Assembly (NCBI RefSeq): GCF_000172175.1
Contig: NZ_ABJL02000008.1
Coordinates: 3,348,001-3,412,000 of the forward strand
Origin: Bacteroides intestinalis DSM 17393
Lineage (GTDB): Bacteria > Bacteroidota > Bacteroidia > Bacteroidales > Bacteroidaceae
Reading direction: 5' to 3'
DNA: 64,000 nt
The position numbers and the translations under genes were made by a program. The notes under the pieces are model-generated. The model did not search any database. It saw only the letters and a program-made list of their open reading frames with translations, and was not told where the DNA came from. Each line of letters starts with the position of its first letter. Position 1 is the stretch's first letter. This document shows positions 41,601 through 50,078 of this stretch, one piece after another.

Positions 41601-44600
41601 TGCAAATATCGAGTATGTTTCATTCTGGCTACTCGATCCTTTCATCTATACAGAAGATGGTACACTTATTAAAAATACGACTTCTACCGCCCGCGGAGGT
41701 GACCTTTATATCAATCTCGGAGAAGTATCCGAAGATATATTGAAAGACGGCAAGAAATTCTTTGAAAATGGTCTGCCCATTGATGGAGATATGACAAAAA
41801 CCGAAGAAACCGTCTGGGGACGTGTCCCCAGGGACCGTAGCGTAGTGTATGCCTTCGATAATACTTCCGGTGCACGCCGCCGCCAGGATGTCGGTCTGAA
41901 CGGACTCTCCACAGAAGACGAACGTACTTTCTCCACGTATCAGAAATATCTGGAACGAGTACAAGGCATCGTTAATGCCGAAGCTTACCAGAAGTTCTAC
42001 AATGACCCGGCCGGTGATACTTATCACTATTTCCGGGGTAGCGATTACGACCGGGAGGAACGTAGTATCCTGGAGCGTTATAAATACTACAACAATACCG
42101 AAGGCAACTCCACAGCCAGTGAAGACTCTCCGGAGCGATATGACATATCCTCAAAAACCGTACCCGATGTAGAAGATATCAATCAGGACAATACACTGAA
42201 CGAGACTGAGAAATATTTCCAATATCGTGTCCGCCTTGCTCCCACCGATCTGAAAGTAGGGCAGAACTATATCACCGACAAAAGAACAGTCAGCGTCCGC
42301 CTGCGCAACGGACAAACAGAAGAAGTGACCTGGTATCAGTTCAAAGTACCTGTACGCAGTGGCGAGGCAGTGGGAAGCATTAAAGATTTTAAATCCATCC
42401 GCTTCATGCGTATGTTCCTGACCGGATTTGAGAAACCCGTTGTACTACGTTTCGCCACACTCGAATTAGTACGTGGTGAATGGCGTACCTATACCGATGC
42501 CTTGAACAACACACAGCAAGGTGCTTCTACCACCAGTTCCGCTACATTGGATGTATCTGCCGTCAACATCGAAGAAAACGGTGATCGCACCCCGGTAAAC
42601 TATGTGATGCCTCCTGGAATTTCCCGCGTCATCGATCCCGGACAACCGCAACTCCGTCAACAGAATGAACAAGCCATGAGCTTGAAGCTGGAAAAGTTGG
42701 CTCCCGGTGATGCCCGTGCCGTCTACAAAAATACCGGTATGGACATGAGGCAGTACAAACGCCTGCAAATGTTTGCCCATGCCGAAGCCTTACCCGATCT
42801 CAGTACTGACCCACAAGACGGTGAGCTCTCCGTATTTATCCGCCTCGGTTCAGACTATCGTAGCAATTATTATGAATACGAAATTCCACTCACACTCACT
42901 CCCCACGGAGAGTATAATGGAAGCACTGCTGCCGGTTGCCTTGCCGTCTGGCCTAAGTCAAATAATCTGGATATCGACCTCAGTGTGCTGACCAATGCAA
43001 AAAAAGCACGCAATCGCCTGAAGAATATTTCAAATAGTGGTGTAACCTATGCCAAAGTCTATTCTGAATACGATCCGGATAAGCCTGCTAACAAAATAAG
43101 TGTAATTGGTAATCCTTCGTTGGCAGAAGTAAAGACCTTAATGATCGGAGTTCGCAATAATTCTCGTACTGTCAAGTCGGCAGAAGTCTGGGTAAACGAA
43201 CTGCGTCTCACCGAATTCAATGAAGAAGGAGGTTGGGCTGCACAGGGCAATCTCAATGTGCAACTCTCTGATATAGGTAGCATCAATCTGGCCGGACACA
43301 TGGAAACAGCCGGTTTCGGCGGATTGGAACAAAGTGTCAGTGAACGCCGTCTGGATGACTACTATCAATACAGCTTCACTACTACATTCGACCTTGGACG
43401 CTTCTTTCCCAAGAAAGCCAAACTGACTGCACCCATTTATTTCTCCTACTCCAAAGAAGCCACTACGCCCAAGTATAATCCGCTGGACAAAGATATGTTG
43501 CTGGATGATGCGCTTGATGCCTGCACTACCGATTGGGAACGCGACTCACTGATGAATATAGCCCGCGAAATTACTACTTACCGTAATTTCAGCCTCAGCA
43601 ATGCACGGCTGGGTATCACCAGTAAGAATCCCATGCCATACGATCCGGGAAACTTTACTTTCAGCTACTCCCGTTCCCTACGTCATAATCAAGGCAGTAC
43701 TACCGCCTATGAAAATGAAACAGACTGGCGTGCTGCTATGACTTATAACTACGCTCCCATATACCGTCCATGGGAACCTTTCAAAAGCATGGAGAACAAG
43801 TCTCCCTGGATGCGTTTTATTAAGGAATTCAACCTGAACTGGCTACCTCAAAGTATATCATTCAATACCGATATGACGCGCCATTACTACGAACTGCAAC
43901 TTCGTGACCTGGAAGCATTGACCTCCGGAGCATCTGTGGGCAATGGAGATATCAGTATCGAAAGTATTCCAATCTCTGTAGCCAAAGAATTTCTCTGGAA
44001 CCGTGACTTTGCCCTACGCTGGGACCTGACGAAAAATCTACGCTTCAATTTCACCTCTGCTACCCACGCTGAAATTGTAGAACCCTACGGCGTAGTGAAT
44101 AAAGACCTTTATCCTGACGAATACACAGCCTGGAAGGATACTGTCCGCCGTAGCCTGCTCTCACTCGGCCGCCCCATCGACTTCCAGCAGACATTCAATG
44201 CTACCTATAAACTCCCATTTGATAAATTCCCCGCCACTGACTGGATCAGTGCAGATCTCCGCTTTACTTCTTCCTATAATTGGGATCGTGGCGTGTCCTT
44301 ATCCGAAGGCATAGAAATGGGAAATACTGTCAGCAACCAACGAAGCATCGATGTAAATTCCCGTTTCAACCTTGAAGCGTTATATAACAAGATCCCCTAT
44401 CTGAAACAAGTAAACCGTCGCTTCTCTGCCTCGTATCGTAAACCGACATCCCCCAAAGAACAGAAGCCACGTCGCTACGATAAAGAAATACAACTACGTA
44501 CAGATACCACCCTCACGATACAGCACAATATGAACTCCCGTCGTCCCAAAGTCAGTGCACTTACAGTCGACGGGCGTCGTTATCCTGTAAATTATAAAGT

Positions 44601-46113
44601 CCTAAGTGCCAATTCTCTCCGTATCGATACAAAAGATACGGCACGCATTAAACTTACGATCATTCCCGGACCCAATCCGGAAGATGGCTGGTGGTATAAA
44701 TTCGGGCAACATACCGCCCGCTTCGCTATGAGCCTGCGCAATTTCAGCTTTACGTACAAGAATACATATGCCATGACCCTTCCCGGCTTCCGTCCTGAAG
44801 TCGGTGACATGTTCGGACAAAAAAAACATGGTGGCTTCCTTGCTCCGGGAATAGACTTTGCTTTTGGTCTTACCGGAGATGGCTACATTGACCGTGCCCT
44901 ACAAAACGATTGGCTTGTTTGTAACGACTCCATTGTCAGTCCGGCCAGCAGTAATGCACTGGAAGACTTACAACTACGTATTTCTCTGGAACCGATACGT
45001 GATCTCAAAATAGACCTCACTGCAAATCGTACCCGTAACCGCAGTCGCGAAATGCAATATATGTTCGCAGGCATGCCGGATACCCGCAGTGGCAATTTCT
45101 CTATGAGCATCATTTCTATCGGAAGTTCTTTCGAACGACACAGTGCCGGAGATGGCTACCGTTCCGGTACTTTCGAACGCTTCCGTCGCAACCTCGATGT
45201 TATCCGGGATCGTGTGGAAACTCAGTTCATTGGCGCACAATACCCACAAGGCAGCACCTTTGCCGGTAAGACATTCGATCCAGCCAACGGTACTATCAGC
45301 AAACATTCACCAGACGTAATGATACCTGCTTTCCTTGCCGCCTATACCGGAAGGAATGCCCGGAACTCGGTCCTCGACTTCTTCCCCAGCCTATTCTCCA
45401 TGATGCCGAACTGGCGCATTACCTATACTGGACTCACCAAGATAGCCTGGTTCAAAAAGAATTTCCGCAGCGTCAATCTGAATCACGCTTACCGGAGTAC
45501 ATATAGTGTCGGCAGCTACAATACTTTCCAAAGTTTCATGAGCTATATGGGCGATCTTGGTTTTGTAGAAGATGTACAAACGGGAAATCCCATTCCTTCA
45601 TCCCGTTTCGATATCAGCATGGTATCCATCAACGAGCAATTCTCTCCCCTCATTGGTATGGATGCTACTCTCAAAAATGGACTTACCGCCAAAGTAGAAT
45701 ATAAAACCAGTCGTATTCTGAATCTTAGTATGAGTGCATGCCAACTGGTAGAAACAGCCTCACGTGACTTTGTAATCGGTTTGGGATACAAGATTGTAAA
45801 CTTCAACTTATTCAGCCGCCGCAATGTAAAGGACAGTAAAAATCGTGTCAGCCATGATCTTGCTCTTCGCGCCGATATATCATTCCGTAACCAGTCGGCC
45901 CTTTGCCGTGATATCCAACAAGGATTTGCCCAGGCTACCAATGGGAACAAAGCCCTTAAAATATCTTGTTCTGCAGACTATACCCTAAGTCGTCTTCTGA
46001 CTTTACGTCTCTACTACGATCGCCAGCAAAATACCCCACTGATATCTTCCAGTTCGTACCCGGTTGTCAGTGCCGACTTCGGTTTCAGTATGAAATTCTC
46101 ACTGACTCGGTAA
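38659..46113 (+). CDS. sprA: SprA-like giant outer-membrane protein
   Basis: This 2484-aa protein starts with a signal peptide (HIIWLLLLWLMPSSFVVMG) and is the largest gene in the window. Its length, the repeated aromatic-rich beta segments, phrases such as LGVEFAHLIPGHAKGLQ and YIDDFESTQSGIDLRQPSYW, and the C-terminal beta strands ending SADFGFSMKFSLTR match the SprA/Sov family. In Flavobacterium and Porphyromonas this protein is the very large outer-membrane pore of the type IX secretion system. It follows ruvA, the same neighbour as in Flavobacterium. No other type IX gene is present in the window, so its role here is open. Confidence 0.9.
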   Translation: MKSPRIRHIIWLLLLWLMPSSFVVMGQNVNGENTQKAENVQDTIAPRYSVRKTVPGTLKDLSPHPADMQSPMNLRTEAEYDAKTDRYYIRTKLGNTEIDVPMVLTPEEYLDWTLKQSMQSYYRQKNGEQIGKGKEAFDFMDMKFNLGPAEKLFGPGGVQIRTQGNAELSFGMTYKNVKNPSLPESQRKTLGFDFDEKININVNGKVGDKVNMNMNYNTDATFDFDTKRLKLKYEGKEDEIIKLIEAGNVSMSTNNSLIRGASALFGIRTDLQFGKLKLQAVISQQESEAKTVTSRGGAQTTTFDFSADNYEENRHFFLAHYFRDTYDKNLTQLPNILSGVTINRIEVWVTNKRNNYDTPRNIVALTDLGEAFHIGNNTAWQGTGNPSNPTSNVNAPTNNANTLYAQMTSTYAAARDISQVSNTMNNIPGVEGGMDYEKIESARLLTSSEYTLNSKLGYISLKQTLQPDEVLAVAFEYTLGGRSYQVGEFSSDIKETGQSLFVKLLKNTANSPDAACWDLMMKNVYSLNAYSVQKEKFQLNITYQSDTTGVYLRYIPEGKIAKMPLLRVMNLDRLNSQNQTGADGFFDFVEGYTVTAADGRIYFPVVEPFGSHLRKAIGNDALADKYVFQELYDSTRTVARQTAEKNKYRLTGEYRASNANEIRLGAMNVPQGSVRVTAGGMTLVENSDYTVDYTLGIVTILNQSIIDAGTAISVNLESNTLYSMQRKTMMGLNFTYDFSQNFSFGGSIMHLSEKPLTSKVAMGDEPLSNTLWGVNASWKKESQWLTNMIDKLPFVNATVPSSINLGVEFAHLIPGHAKGLQQNASYIDDFESTQSGIDLRQPSYWMLASTPYSPSASALFPEASLSNDINYGKNRALLAWYHIDGLFTRRNSSLTPTHIKNDLNQLSNHYVREVYEQELFPNKETPYQESASMNVLNLAYYPQERGPYNLDTDMNSDGTLRNPEKRWGGMMRKLDTSDFEAANIEYVSFWLLDPFIYTEDGTLIKNTTSTARGGDLYINLGEVSEDILKDGKKFFENGLPIDGDMTKTEETVWGRVPRDRSVVYAFDNTSGARRRQDVGLNGLSTEDERTFSTYQKYLERVQGIVNAEAYQKFYNDPAGDTYHYFRGSDYDREERSILERYKYYNNTEGNSTASEDSPERYDISSKTVPDVEDINQDNTLNETEKYFQYRVRLAPTDLKVGQNYITDKRTVSVRLRNGQTEEVTWYQFKVPVRSGEAVGSIKDFKSIRFMRMFLTGFEKPVVLRFATLELVRGEWRTYTDALNNTQQGASTTSSATLDVSAVNIEENGDRTPVNYVMPPGISRVIDPGQPQLRQQNEQAMSLKLEKLAPGDARAVYKNTGMDMRQYKRLQMFAHAEALPDLSTDPQDGELSVFIRLGSDYRSNYYEYEIPLTLTPHGEYNGSTAAGCLAVWPKSNNLDIDLSVLTNAKKARNRLKNISNSGVTYAKVYSEYDPDKPANKISVIGNPSLAEVKTLMIGVRNNSRTVKSAEVWVNELRLTEFNEEGGWAAQGNLNVQLSDIGSINLAGHMETAGFGGLEQSVSERRLDDYYQYSFTTTFDLGRFFPKKAKLTAPIYFSYSKEATTPKYNPLDKDMLLDDALDACTTDWERDSLMNIAREITTYRNFSLSNARLGITSKNPMPYDPGNFTFSYSRSLRHNQGSTTAYENETDWRAAMTYNYAPIYRPWEPFKSMENKSPWMRFIKEFNLNWLPQSISFNTDMTRHYYELQLRDLEALTSGASVGNGDISIESIPISVAKEFLWNRDFALRWDLTKNLRFNFTSATHAEIVEPYGVVNKDLYPDEYTAWKDTVRRSLLSLGRPIDFQQTFNATYKLPFDKFPATDWISADLRFTSSYNWDRGVSLSEGIEMGNTVSNQRSIDVNSRFNLEALYNKIPYLKQVNRRFSASYRKPTSPKEQKPRRYDKEIQLRTDTTLTIQHNMNSRRPKVSALTVDGRRYPVNYKVLSANSLRIDTKDTARIKLTIIPGPNPEDGWWYKFGQHTARFAMSLRNFSFTYKNTYAMTLPGFRPEVGDMFGQKKHGGFLAPGIDFAFGLTGDGYIDRALQNDWLVCNDSIVSPASSNALEDLQLRISLEPIRDLKIDLTANRTRNRSREMQYMFAGMPDTRSGNFSMSIISIGSSFERHSAGDGYRSGTFERFRRNLDVIRDRVETQFIGAQYPQGSTFAGKTFDPANGTISKHSPDVMIPAFLAAYTGRNARNSVLDFFPSLFSMMPNWRITYTGLTKIAWFKKNFRSVNLNHAYRSTYSVGSYNTFQSFMSYMGDLGFVEDVQTGNPIPSSRFDISMVSINEQFSPLIGMDATLKNGLTAKVEYKTSRILNLSMSACQLVETASRDFVIGLGYKIVNFNLFSRRNVKDSKNRVSHDLALRADISFRNQSALCRDIQQGFAQATNGNKALKISCSADYTLSRLLTLRLYYDRQQNTPLISSSSYPVVSADFGFSMKFSLTR

Positions 46114-46153
46114 ATATATCCGACGGTAGGGGCACAAGTTCGAGGGAAAGCCC

Positions 46154-46161
46154 TATCTTTG
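46154..46161 (+). promoter_or_regulatory. -7 box of the DUF3843-like gene
   Basis: TATCTTTG, 22 bases before the ATG at 46183. Confidence 0.5.
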
Positions 46162-46182
46162 TCCAATATAAAGTAAAACAAC

Positions 46183-47184
46183 ATGAAACAATCAAGAATT
46201 TACATGAAGCGTTGGTTAGCAGCTAACGAACGCAGTAAACAAGTTCCGACCGACACCTGGTATTTGCACTTCGCCAGTCAACTACTTCTTTTGATCGATC
46301 AATCTCCATTATACTGTAAAAAATCTGAAACGGAAAGAGTAGATGCCGCCATTTCATTAGCTCTCTACTTCCAAGACTGCATAGCCCAATCAGGTGGCTG
46401 GAAAGAGTTTTCAGATGCATACTATGGACTGTATAAATCTTATCTGCCCTTCTATACGCTGACGGATGCATATACTCCTGATGAGATCAACGTAGAGGAC
46501 TTGTCATTTGTACAATGGACACTCTTCTCCCGATATGCTATTTTTGAAGAAGACGAAGTTATCGTCCAAAACCCTCATAACCCCAATTTATTGGCACTCA
46601 GCCAAGAAGCGTATGATCTAATGGATGCTTCATTCGAAGAAGCACCTATTTGCGATGAACCTTCTTCTCCTATTTGGGTGATGGGATTGGATTTATTAGA
46701 AATGCCTCAAGTGCCATTACCCGAAATTAAACCGGGAATGCAACTCAAGAAAGATGTAGAAAATTGTCTGGCATACAGTAAAGGAGAACCACTATTGTAC
46801 TTCTCCGTATATGACGAGCTATGTAAATTCTTTATAGAAGAACTGAAATGGGAAAATAAAAATGAAAGCCTGCTACCCGAATTAAAAAATGAAAGGAACT
46901 TCGTAATCTATGCCAACGCCAAAGGTATGTTGATTGCCCCGAATGTTTCCTATTGTTTCTGCGATCCGCATAATCCAACATACAATGCAGCAAATGCTGC
47001 TGATAGAGGATTCAAATTATTCACTTATCCGGGAGCTTGTCCCTTTGATCTTGTAAAATATGGTATGGCTAAAGGGTTGTTCCCTGATCTGCAACTCCCT
47101 TTCCCCGGTGGAAAAGAAGTATTGCATGATAACTGGGACTTCATTGCGCGGTACTTCTTGTGTGAATATTACGAAGGAGAATGA
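46183..47184 (+). CDS. DUF3843-like protein of unknown function
   Basis: The 333-aa cytoplasmic-looking protein begins MKQSRIYMKRWLAANERSK and has no signal peptide or membrane helix. The middle holds DAAISLALYFQDCIAQSGGW and FYTLTDAYTPDEINVEDL, and the end has GACPFDLVKYGMAKGLFPDL. This pattern fits the Bacteroidales family DUF3843. A second ATG at 46204 is possible but the first is at a normal distance from the -7 box. The gene stands alone. Function unknown. Confidence 0.65.
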   Translation: MKQSRIYMKRWLAANERSKQVPTDTWYLHFASQLLLLIDQSPLYCKKSETERVDAAISLALYFQDCIAQSGGWKEFSDAYYGLYKSYLPFYTLTDAYTPDEINVEDLSFVQWTLFSRYAIFEEDEVIVQNPHNPNLLALSQEAYDLMDASFEEAPICDEPSSPIWVMGLDLLEMPQVPLPEIKPGMQLKKDVENCLAYSKGEPLLYFSVYDELCKFFIEELKWENKNESLLPELKNERNFVIYANAKGMLIAPNVSYCFCDPHNPTYNAANAADRGFKLFTYPGACPFDLVKYGMAKGLFPDLQLPFPGGKEVLHDNWDFIARYFLCEYYEGE

Positions 47185-47187
47185 GAG

Positions 47188-47263
47188 TAATTATGAGTTA
47201 TGAATTATGAATTGCCATGCGGCATGATTGCGCAGCCCATTCATAATTCATAATTCATAATTA
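47188..47263. repeat. 25-bp AT-rich inverted repeat between convergent genes
   Basis: The left arm begins TAATTATGAGTTATGAA (47188-47212) and pairs over 25 bases with the right arm, which begins ATTCATAATTCAT (47239-47263). There is one G-T wobble, and the loop is 26 bases. The arms are made of the repeated word ATGAATT, as seen in several other gaps of this window. It probably works as a two-way terminator. Confidence 0.75.
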
Positions 47264-47265
47264 TC

Positions 47266-48426
47266 CTACATTTCTATAATCTCTTCCTTACACAGCGTCA
47301 ACTTCTCTACCCCGTCCGCTGTTACTGCCCAAGAATTTTCGATGCCCAACGGACCAATACCCGGCAATACGATTTTCGGTTCGAGCGCAAATACCATGCC
47401 CGGTTCTAACTCCTGTTTCATACGCGGAGCAAGTACAGGGGCTTCATTAATTTCCAGACCAATACCATGACCTATAAATTTCGCTTTCTGTCCGGCTCCC
47501 ATAAAGTAATCAGAAAACCCGGCTTTAGTAACCATATCGATAGCTGTATTATAAAGATCTTCGCACACAGCCCCTGGTTTTGCCTTTTCTGTTACAGCTT
47601 CCTGTATTTCCAGACAAGTTTGATGGGCAGCATAAGCTCTCTCCGGCAACTTGCCAATAGAGAACACACGGCTCATATCACCCATATATCCATTGAAGTT
47701 TCCACCCATATCCACCATGAGACTCTGTCCGGGTTGCAACATTGCACCATTCGCACCGATAGGTATAGACGGATCAAGTCCTTCACCTCCTAAAGCAAAA
47801 TCATAAGGTGTAGGAGCAGTAGCATTATCACCAGCCAACAGACTTCCCATAAATATCTCCATACTCTGTCCAAAAGTCCGGAAAATACCCAGGCAACCTT
47901 CCAAGCGCATCAGACGTTCTATCTCAATAGACAACTGGCGATCTGTCATTTCCGGTTGATAAACAGAAGGAATCCGCTCGTATGCTTTCGCGTGAGCAGC
48001 ACCCGACCGGCGGAACATCTCAATCTCAATATCCGTCTTTATACTGCGTGCCTTACGAATAATAGGTGTACCATTCACAACCGTCGTTTCCGGAAAGCAA
48101 GCTGCCAGACGGGTATATTCAGTATACGACAATTCATCTCCCTCCAACATTAACTTTGTGGGCAAAGGTAACCCGCACTCTTTCAACAAATCAGTCAACT
48201 GCTCCGGCTTACGGATAGGATAAATATGTTCCCCCTCAATATTATTAGGGCGTTTGATAAACAAACGTGCCGGGGCATTCAGAGGTAAATAAAGATAACC
48301 ACTGACAACACGTCCATACGTATAGATTAAATTTACATTGCAAGTGATAAGAGCGGCATCAATCTCTTGTTGAGCCATCAAGACGCGTATTTTATCGCGT
48401 CTCAGTTTCAATTCAGGTTGTAACAT
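47266..48426 (-). CDS. M24 family metallopeptidase (Xaa-Pro peptidase type)
   Basis: This 386-aa cytoplasmic protein has an N-terminal creatinase-like domain (about 1-140) and a C-terminal M24 domain. The metal ligands are visible: Asp in MVDMGGNFNGYMGDMSRVF (two Asp), His in FIGHGIGLE, Glu in FALEPKIV and Glu in GIENSWAV. It should remove N-terminal residues before proline, or act as a related aminopeptidase. The ATG at 48426 (MLQPELKLRRDKI) is chosen, close to the TACCTTTG box at 48461-48454; the longer frame upstream reads through low-complexity DNA. Confidence 0.88.
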   Translation of the reverse strand: MLQPELKLRRDKIRVLMAQQEIDAALITCNVNLIYTYGRVVSGYLYLPLNAPARLFIKRPNNIEGEHIYPIRKPEQLTDLLKECGLPLPTKLMLEGDELSYTEYTRLAACFPETTVVNGTPIIRKARSIKTDIEIEMFRRSGAAHAKAYERIPSVYQPEMTDRQLSIEIERLMRLEGCLGIFRTFGQSMEIFMGSLLAGDNATAPTPYDFALGGEGLDPSIPIGANGAMLQPGQSLMVDMGGNFNGYMGDMSRVFSIGKLPERAYAAHQTCLEIQEAVTEKAKPGAVCEDLYNTAIDMVTKAGFSDYFMGAGQKAKFIGHGIGLEINEAPVLAPRMKQELEPGMVFALEPKIVLPGIGPLGIENSWAVTADGVEKLTLCKEEIIEM

Positions 48427-48453
48427 CTCTTTGTTATTTATAATTTTGAGATG

Positions 48454-48461
48454 CAAAGGTA
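48454..48461 (-). promoter_or_regulatory. -7 box of the M24 peptidase gene
   Basis: TACCTTTG on the minus strand, 28 bases before the ATG at 48426. Confidence 0.5.
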
Positions 48462-48574
48462 GACTAAAAAATGAAGAATGAAGAATGAAGAATGAAAAAA
48501 AGTACTGCCCTACGCCTTCACAGGCAGGGGCAGCACAAACCACAAATACAAATACAACTAAACAAAGTTTTCCT

Positions 48575-49912
48575 TTAAATAATTCCCTGACCCATCATAG
48601 CGTGAGCCACCTTCATGAAGCCTGCAATATTAGCTCCCTTCACGTAGTTGATGTAACCGTCAGGTTCTGTCCCATATTTTACGCATTGTGCATGAATGCC
48701 GTGCATAATTGCGTGCAGTTTCTCGTCCACTTCGGCAGCACTCCAACTGAGATGCATAGCGTTCTGTGACATTTCCAATCCGGAAGTAGCAACACCACCG
48801 GCATTGACAGCTTTACCCGGAGCATACATAATCTTATGTTCAATGAACAAATCGATTGCTTCCGGCGTACAGCCCATATTTGAGATTTCTCCTACACACA
48901 TCACTTTATTTTCAATCAACTGACGGGCATCATCACCATTCAGTTCATTTTGCGTAGCACAAGGCAGTGCAATATCAGCTTTCACTTCCCAAGGACGTTT
49001 ACCGGCAATAAATGTAGAACCGGGGAATTCGTCTGCATACGGAGCCACAATATCATTACCCGATGCACGGAGTTCAAGCATATAATCTATCTTGTCGCCA
49101 CTGATACCATTCGGATCATAAATATACCCGTCCGGTCCGGAAATAGTAACTACTTTTGCACCCAATTCGGTTGCTTTGGTAGCAGCACCCCAAGCCACAT
49201 TTCCGAAACCGGAAATAGCGACGGTCTTACCTTTGATATCAATGCCTTTAGTTTCTAACATCTGGTTCACGAAGTACAATCCGCCGAAACCTGTAGCTTC
49301 AGGACGAATCAGAGAACCACCGAATTCCAAACCTTTTCCGGTAAATGTACCGGTAAACTCACGCGTCAACTTCTTATACATACCGAACATATAGCCTACT
49401 TCACGGCCACCTACCCCGATATCACCGGCCGGCACATCCATATCCGGACCAAGATGACGCCACAATTCCAACATGAAAGCCTGGCAGAATCTCATAATTT
49501 CACCATCGCTCTTGCCACGTGGAGAGAAGTCGGAACCACCTTTACCACCACCCATAGGCAGAGTGGTCAGTGCATTCTTAAACGTCTGTTCAAATCCTAA
49601 GAACTTCAAGATAGAAAGATTTACAGATGCATGGAAACGAATGCCGCCTTTGTACGGGCCAATGGCATTGTTGAATTGCACACGATAGCCAAGGTTGGTT
49701 TGTACATCACCTTTGTCGTCCACCCAAGTAACACGGAACGTAAAGATACGGTCGGGTTCAACCAAGCGTTCTATGATTTTAGCTTTCTCGAACTCTGGAT
49801 GCTGGTTATAGATATCTTCGATGGAAAGAAGTACTTCCTTTACGGCTTGAAGATATTCAGACTCGCCGGGATGCTTTGCCTCTAAAGAGGACATAATTCG
49901 TTCGATATTCAT
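48575..49912 (-). CDS. gdhB: Glutamate dehydrogenase, probably NAD-dependent (second copy)
   Basis: The 445-aa enzyme is a close paralog of the one at 21076, with the same length and long identical stretches (LPMGGGKGGSDFSPRGKS, MFGMYKKLTREFTGTFTGKG). It differs in the cofactor region: ISGFGNVA and then VVTISGPDGYIYDPNGIS, the SGPDG form found in NAD-dependent clostridial GDH, where the other copy reads SDSDG. This suggests NAD use and a catabolic role, releasing ammonia from glutamate. The regulation also differs: a perfect inverted repeat overlaps its -7 box. Confidence 0.93.
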   Translation of the reverse strand: MNIERIMSSLEAKHPGESEYLQAVKEVLLSIEDIYNQHPEFEKAKIIERLVEPDRIFTFRVTWVDDKGDVQTNLGYRVQFNNAIGPYKGGIRFHASVNLSILKFLGFEQTFKNALTTLPMGGGKGGSDFSPRGKSDGEIMRFCQAFMLELWRHLGPDMDVPAGDIGVGGREVGYMFGMYKKLTREFTGTFTGKGLEFGGSLIRPEATGFGGLYFVNQMLETKGIDIKGKTVAISGFGNVAWGAATKATELGAKVVTISGPDGYIYDPNGISGDKIDYMLELRASGNDIVAPYADEFPGSTFIAGKRPWEVKADIALPCATQNELNGDDARQLIENKVMCVGEISNMGCTPEAIDLFIEHKIMYAPGKAVNAGGVATSGLEMSQNAMHLSWSAAEVDEKLHAIMHGIHAQCVKYGTEPDGYINYVKGANIAGFMKVAHAMMGQGII

Positions 49913-49986
49913 AATATTACGTTTTAAAAGGTTTATCCTTTCGTGATTTTAAGGTTATTCAAACAAAATGTCAGCGAATAACACTG

Positions 49987-50021
49987 CAAATATAGGTAAA
50001 CTTTTGAATTTACCTATATTT
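49987..50021 (-). promoter_or_regulatory. gdhB -7 box inside a perfect 13-bp inverted repeat
   Basis: AAATATAGGTAAA (49988-50000) and TTTACCTATATTT (50009-50021) form a perfect inverted repeat with an 8-base loop. On the minus strand the -7 box TATATTTG (49994-49987) overlaps one arm. The repeat could be an operator or a terminator of the upstream prolyl oligopeptidase gene; there is no T-run after it. Confidence 0.65.
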
Positions 50022-50078
50022 TCCAGCAATATTTTGATTAAATAATGATAAAACGTCAGATTAATTATGAATTATAAT

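Noticed and set aside
48427..48543. 39-residue extension of the M24 peptidase
   Set aside because: It covers the TACCTTTG box and a GAAGAAT repeat and includes an unlikely Phe-rich stretch.
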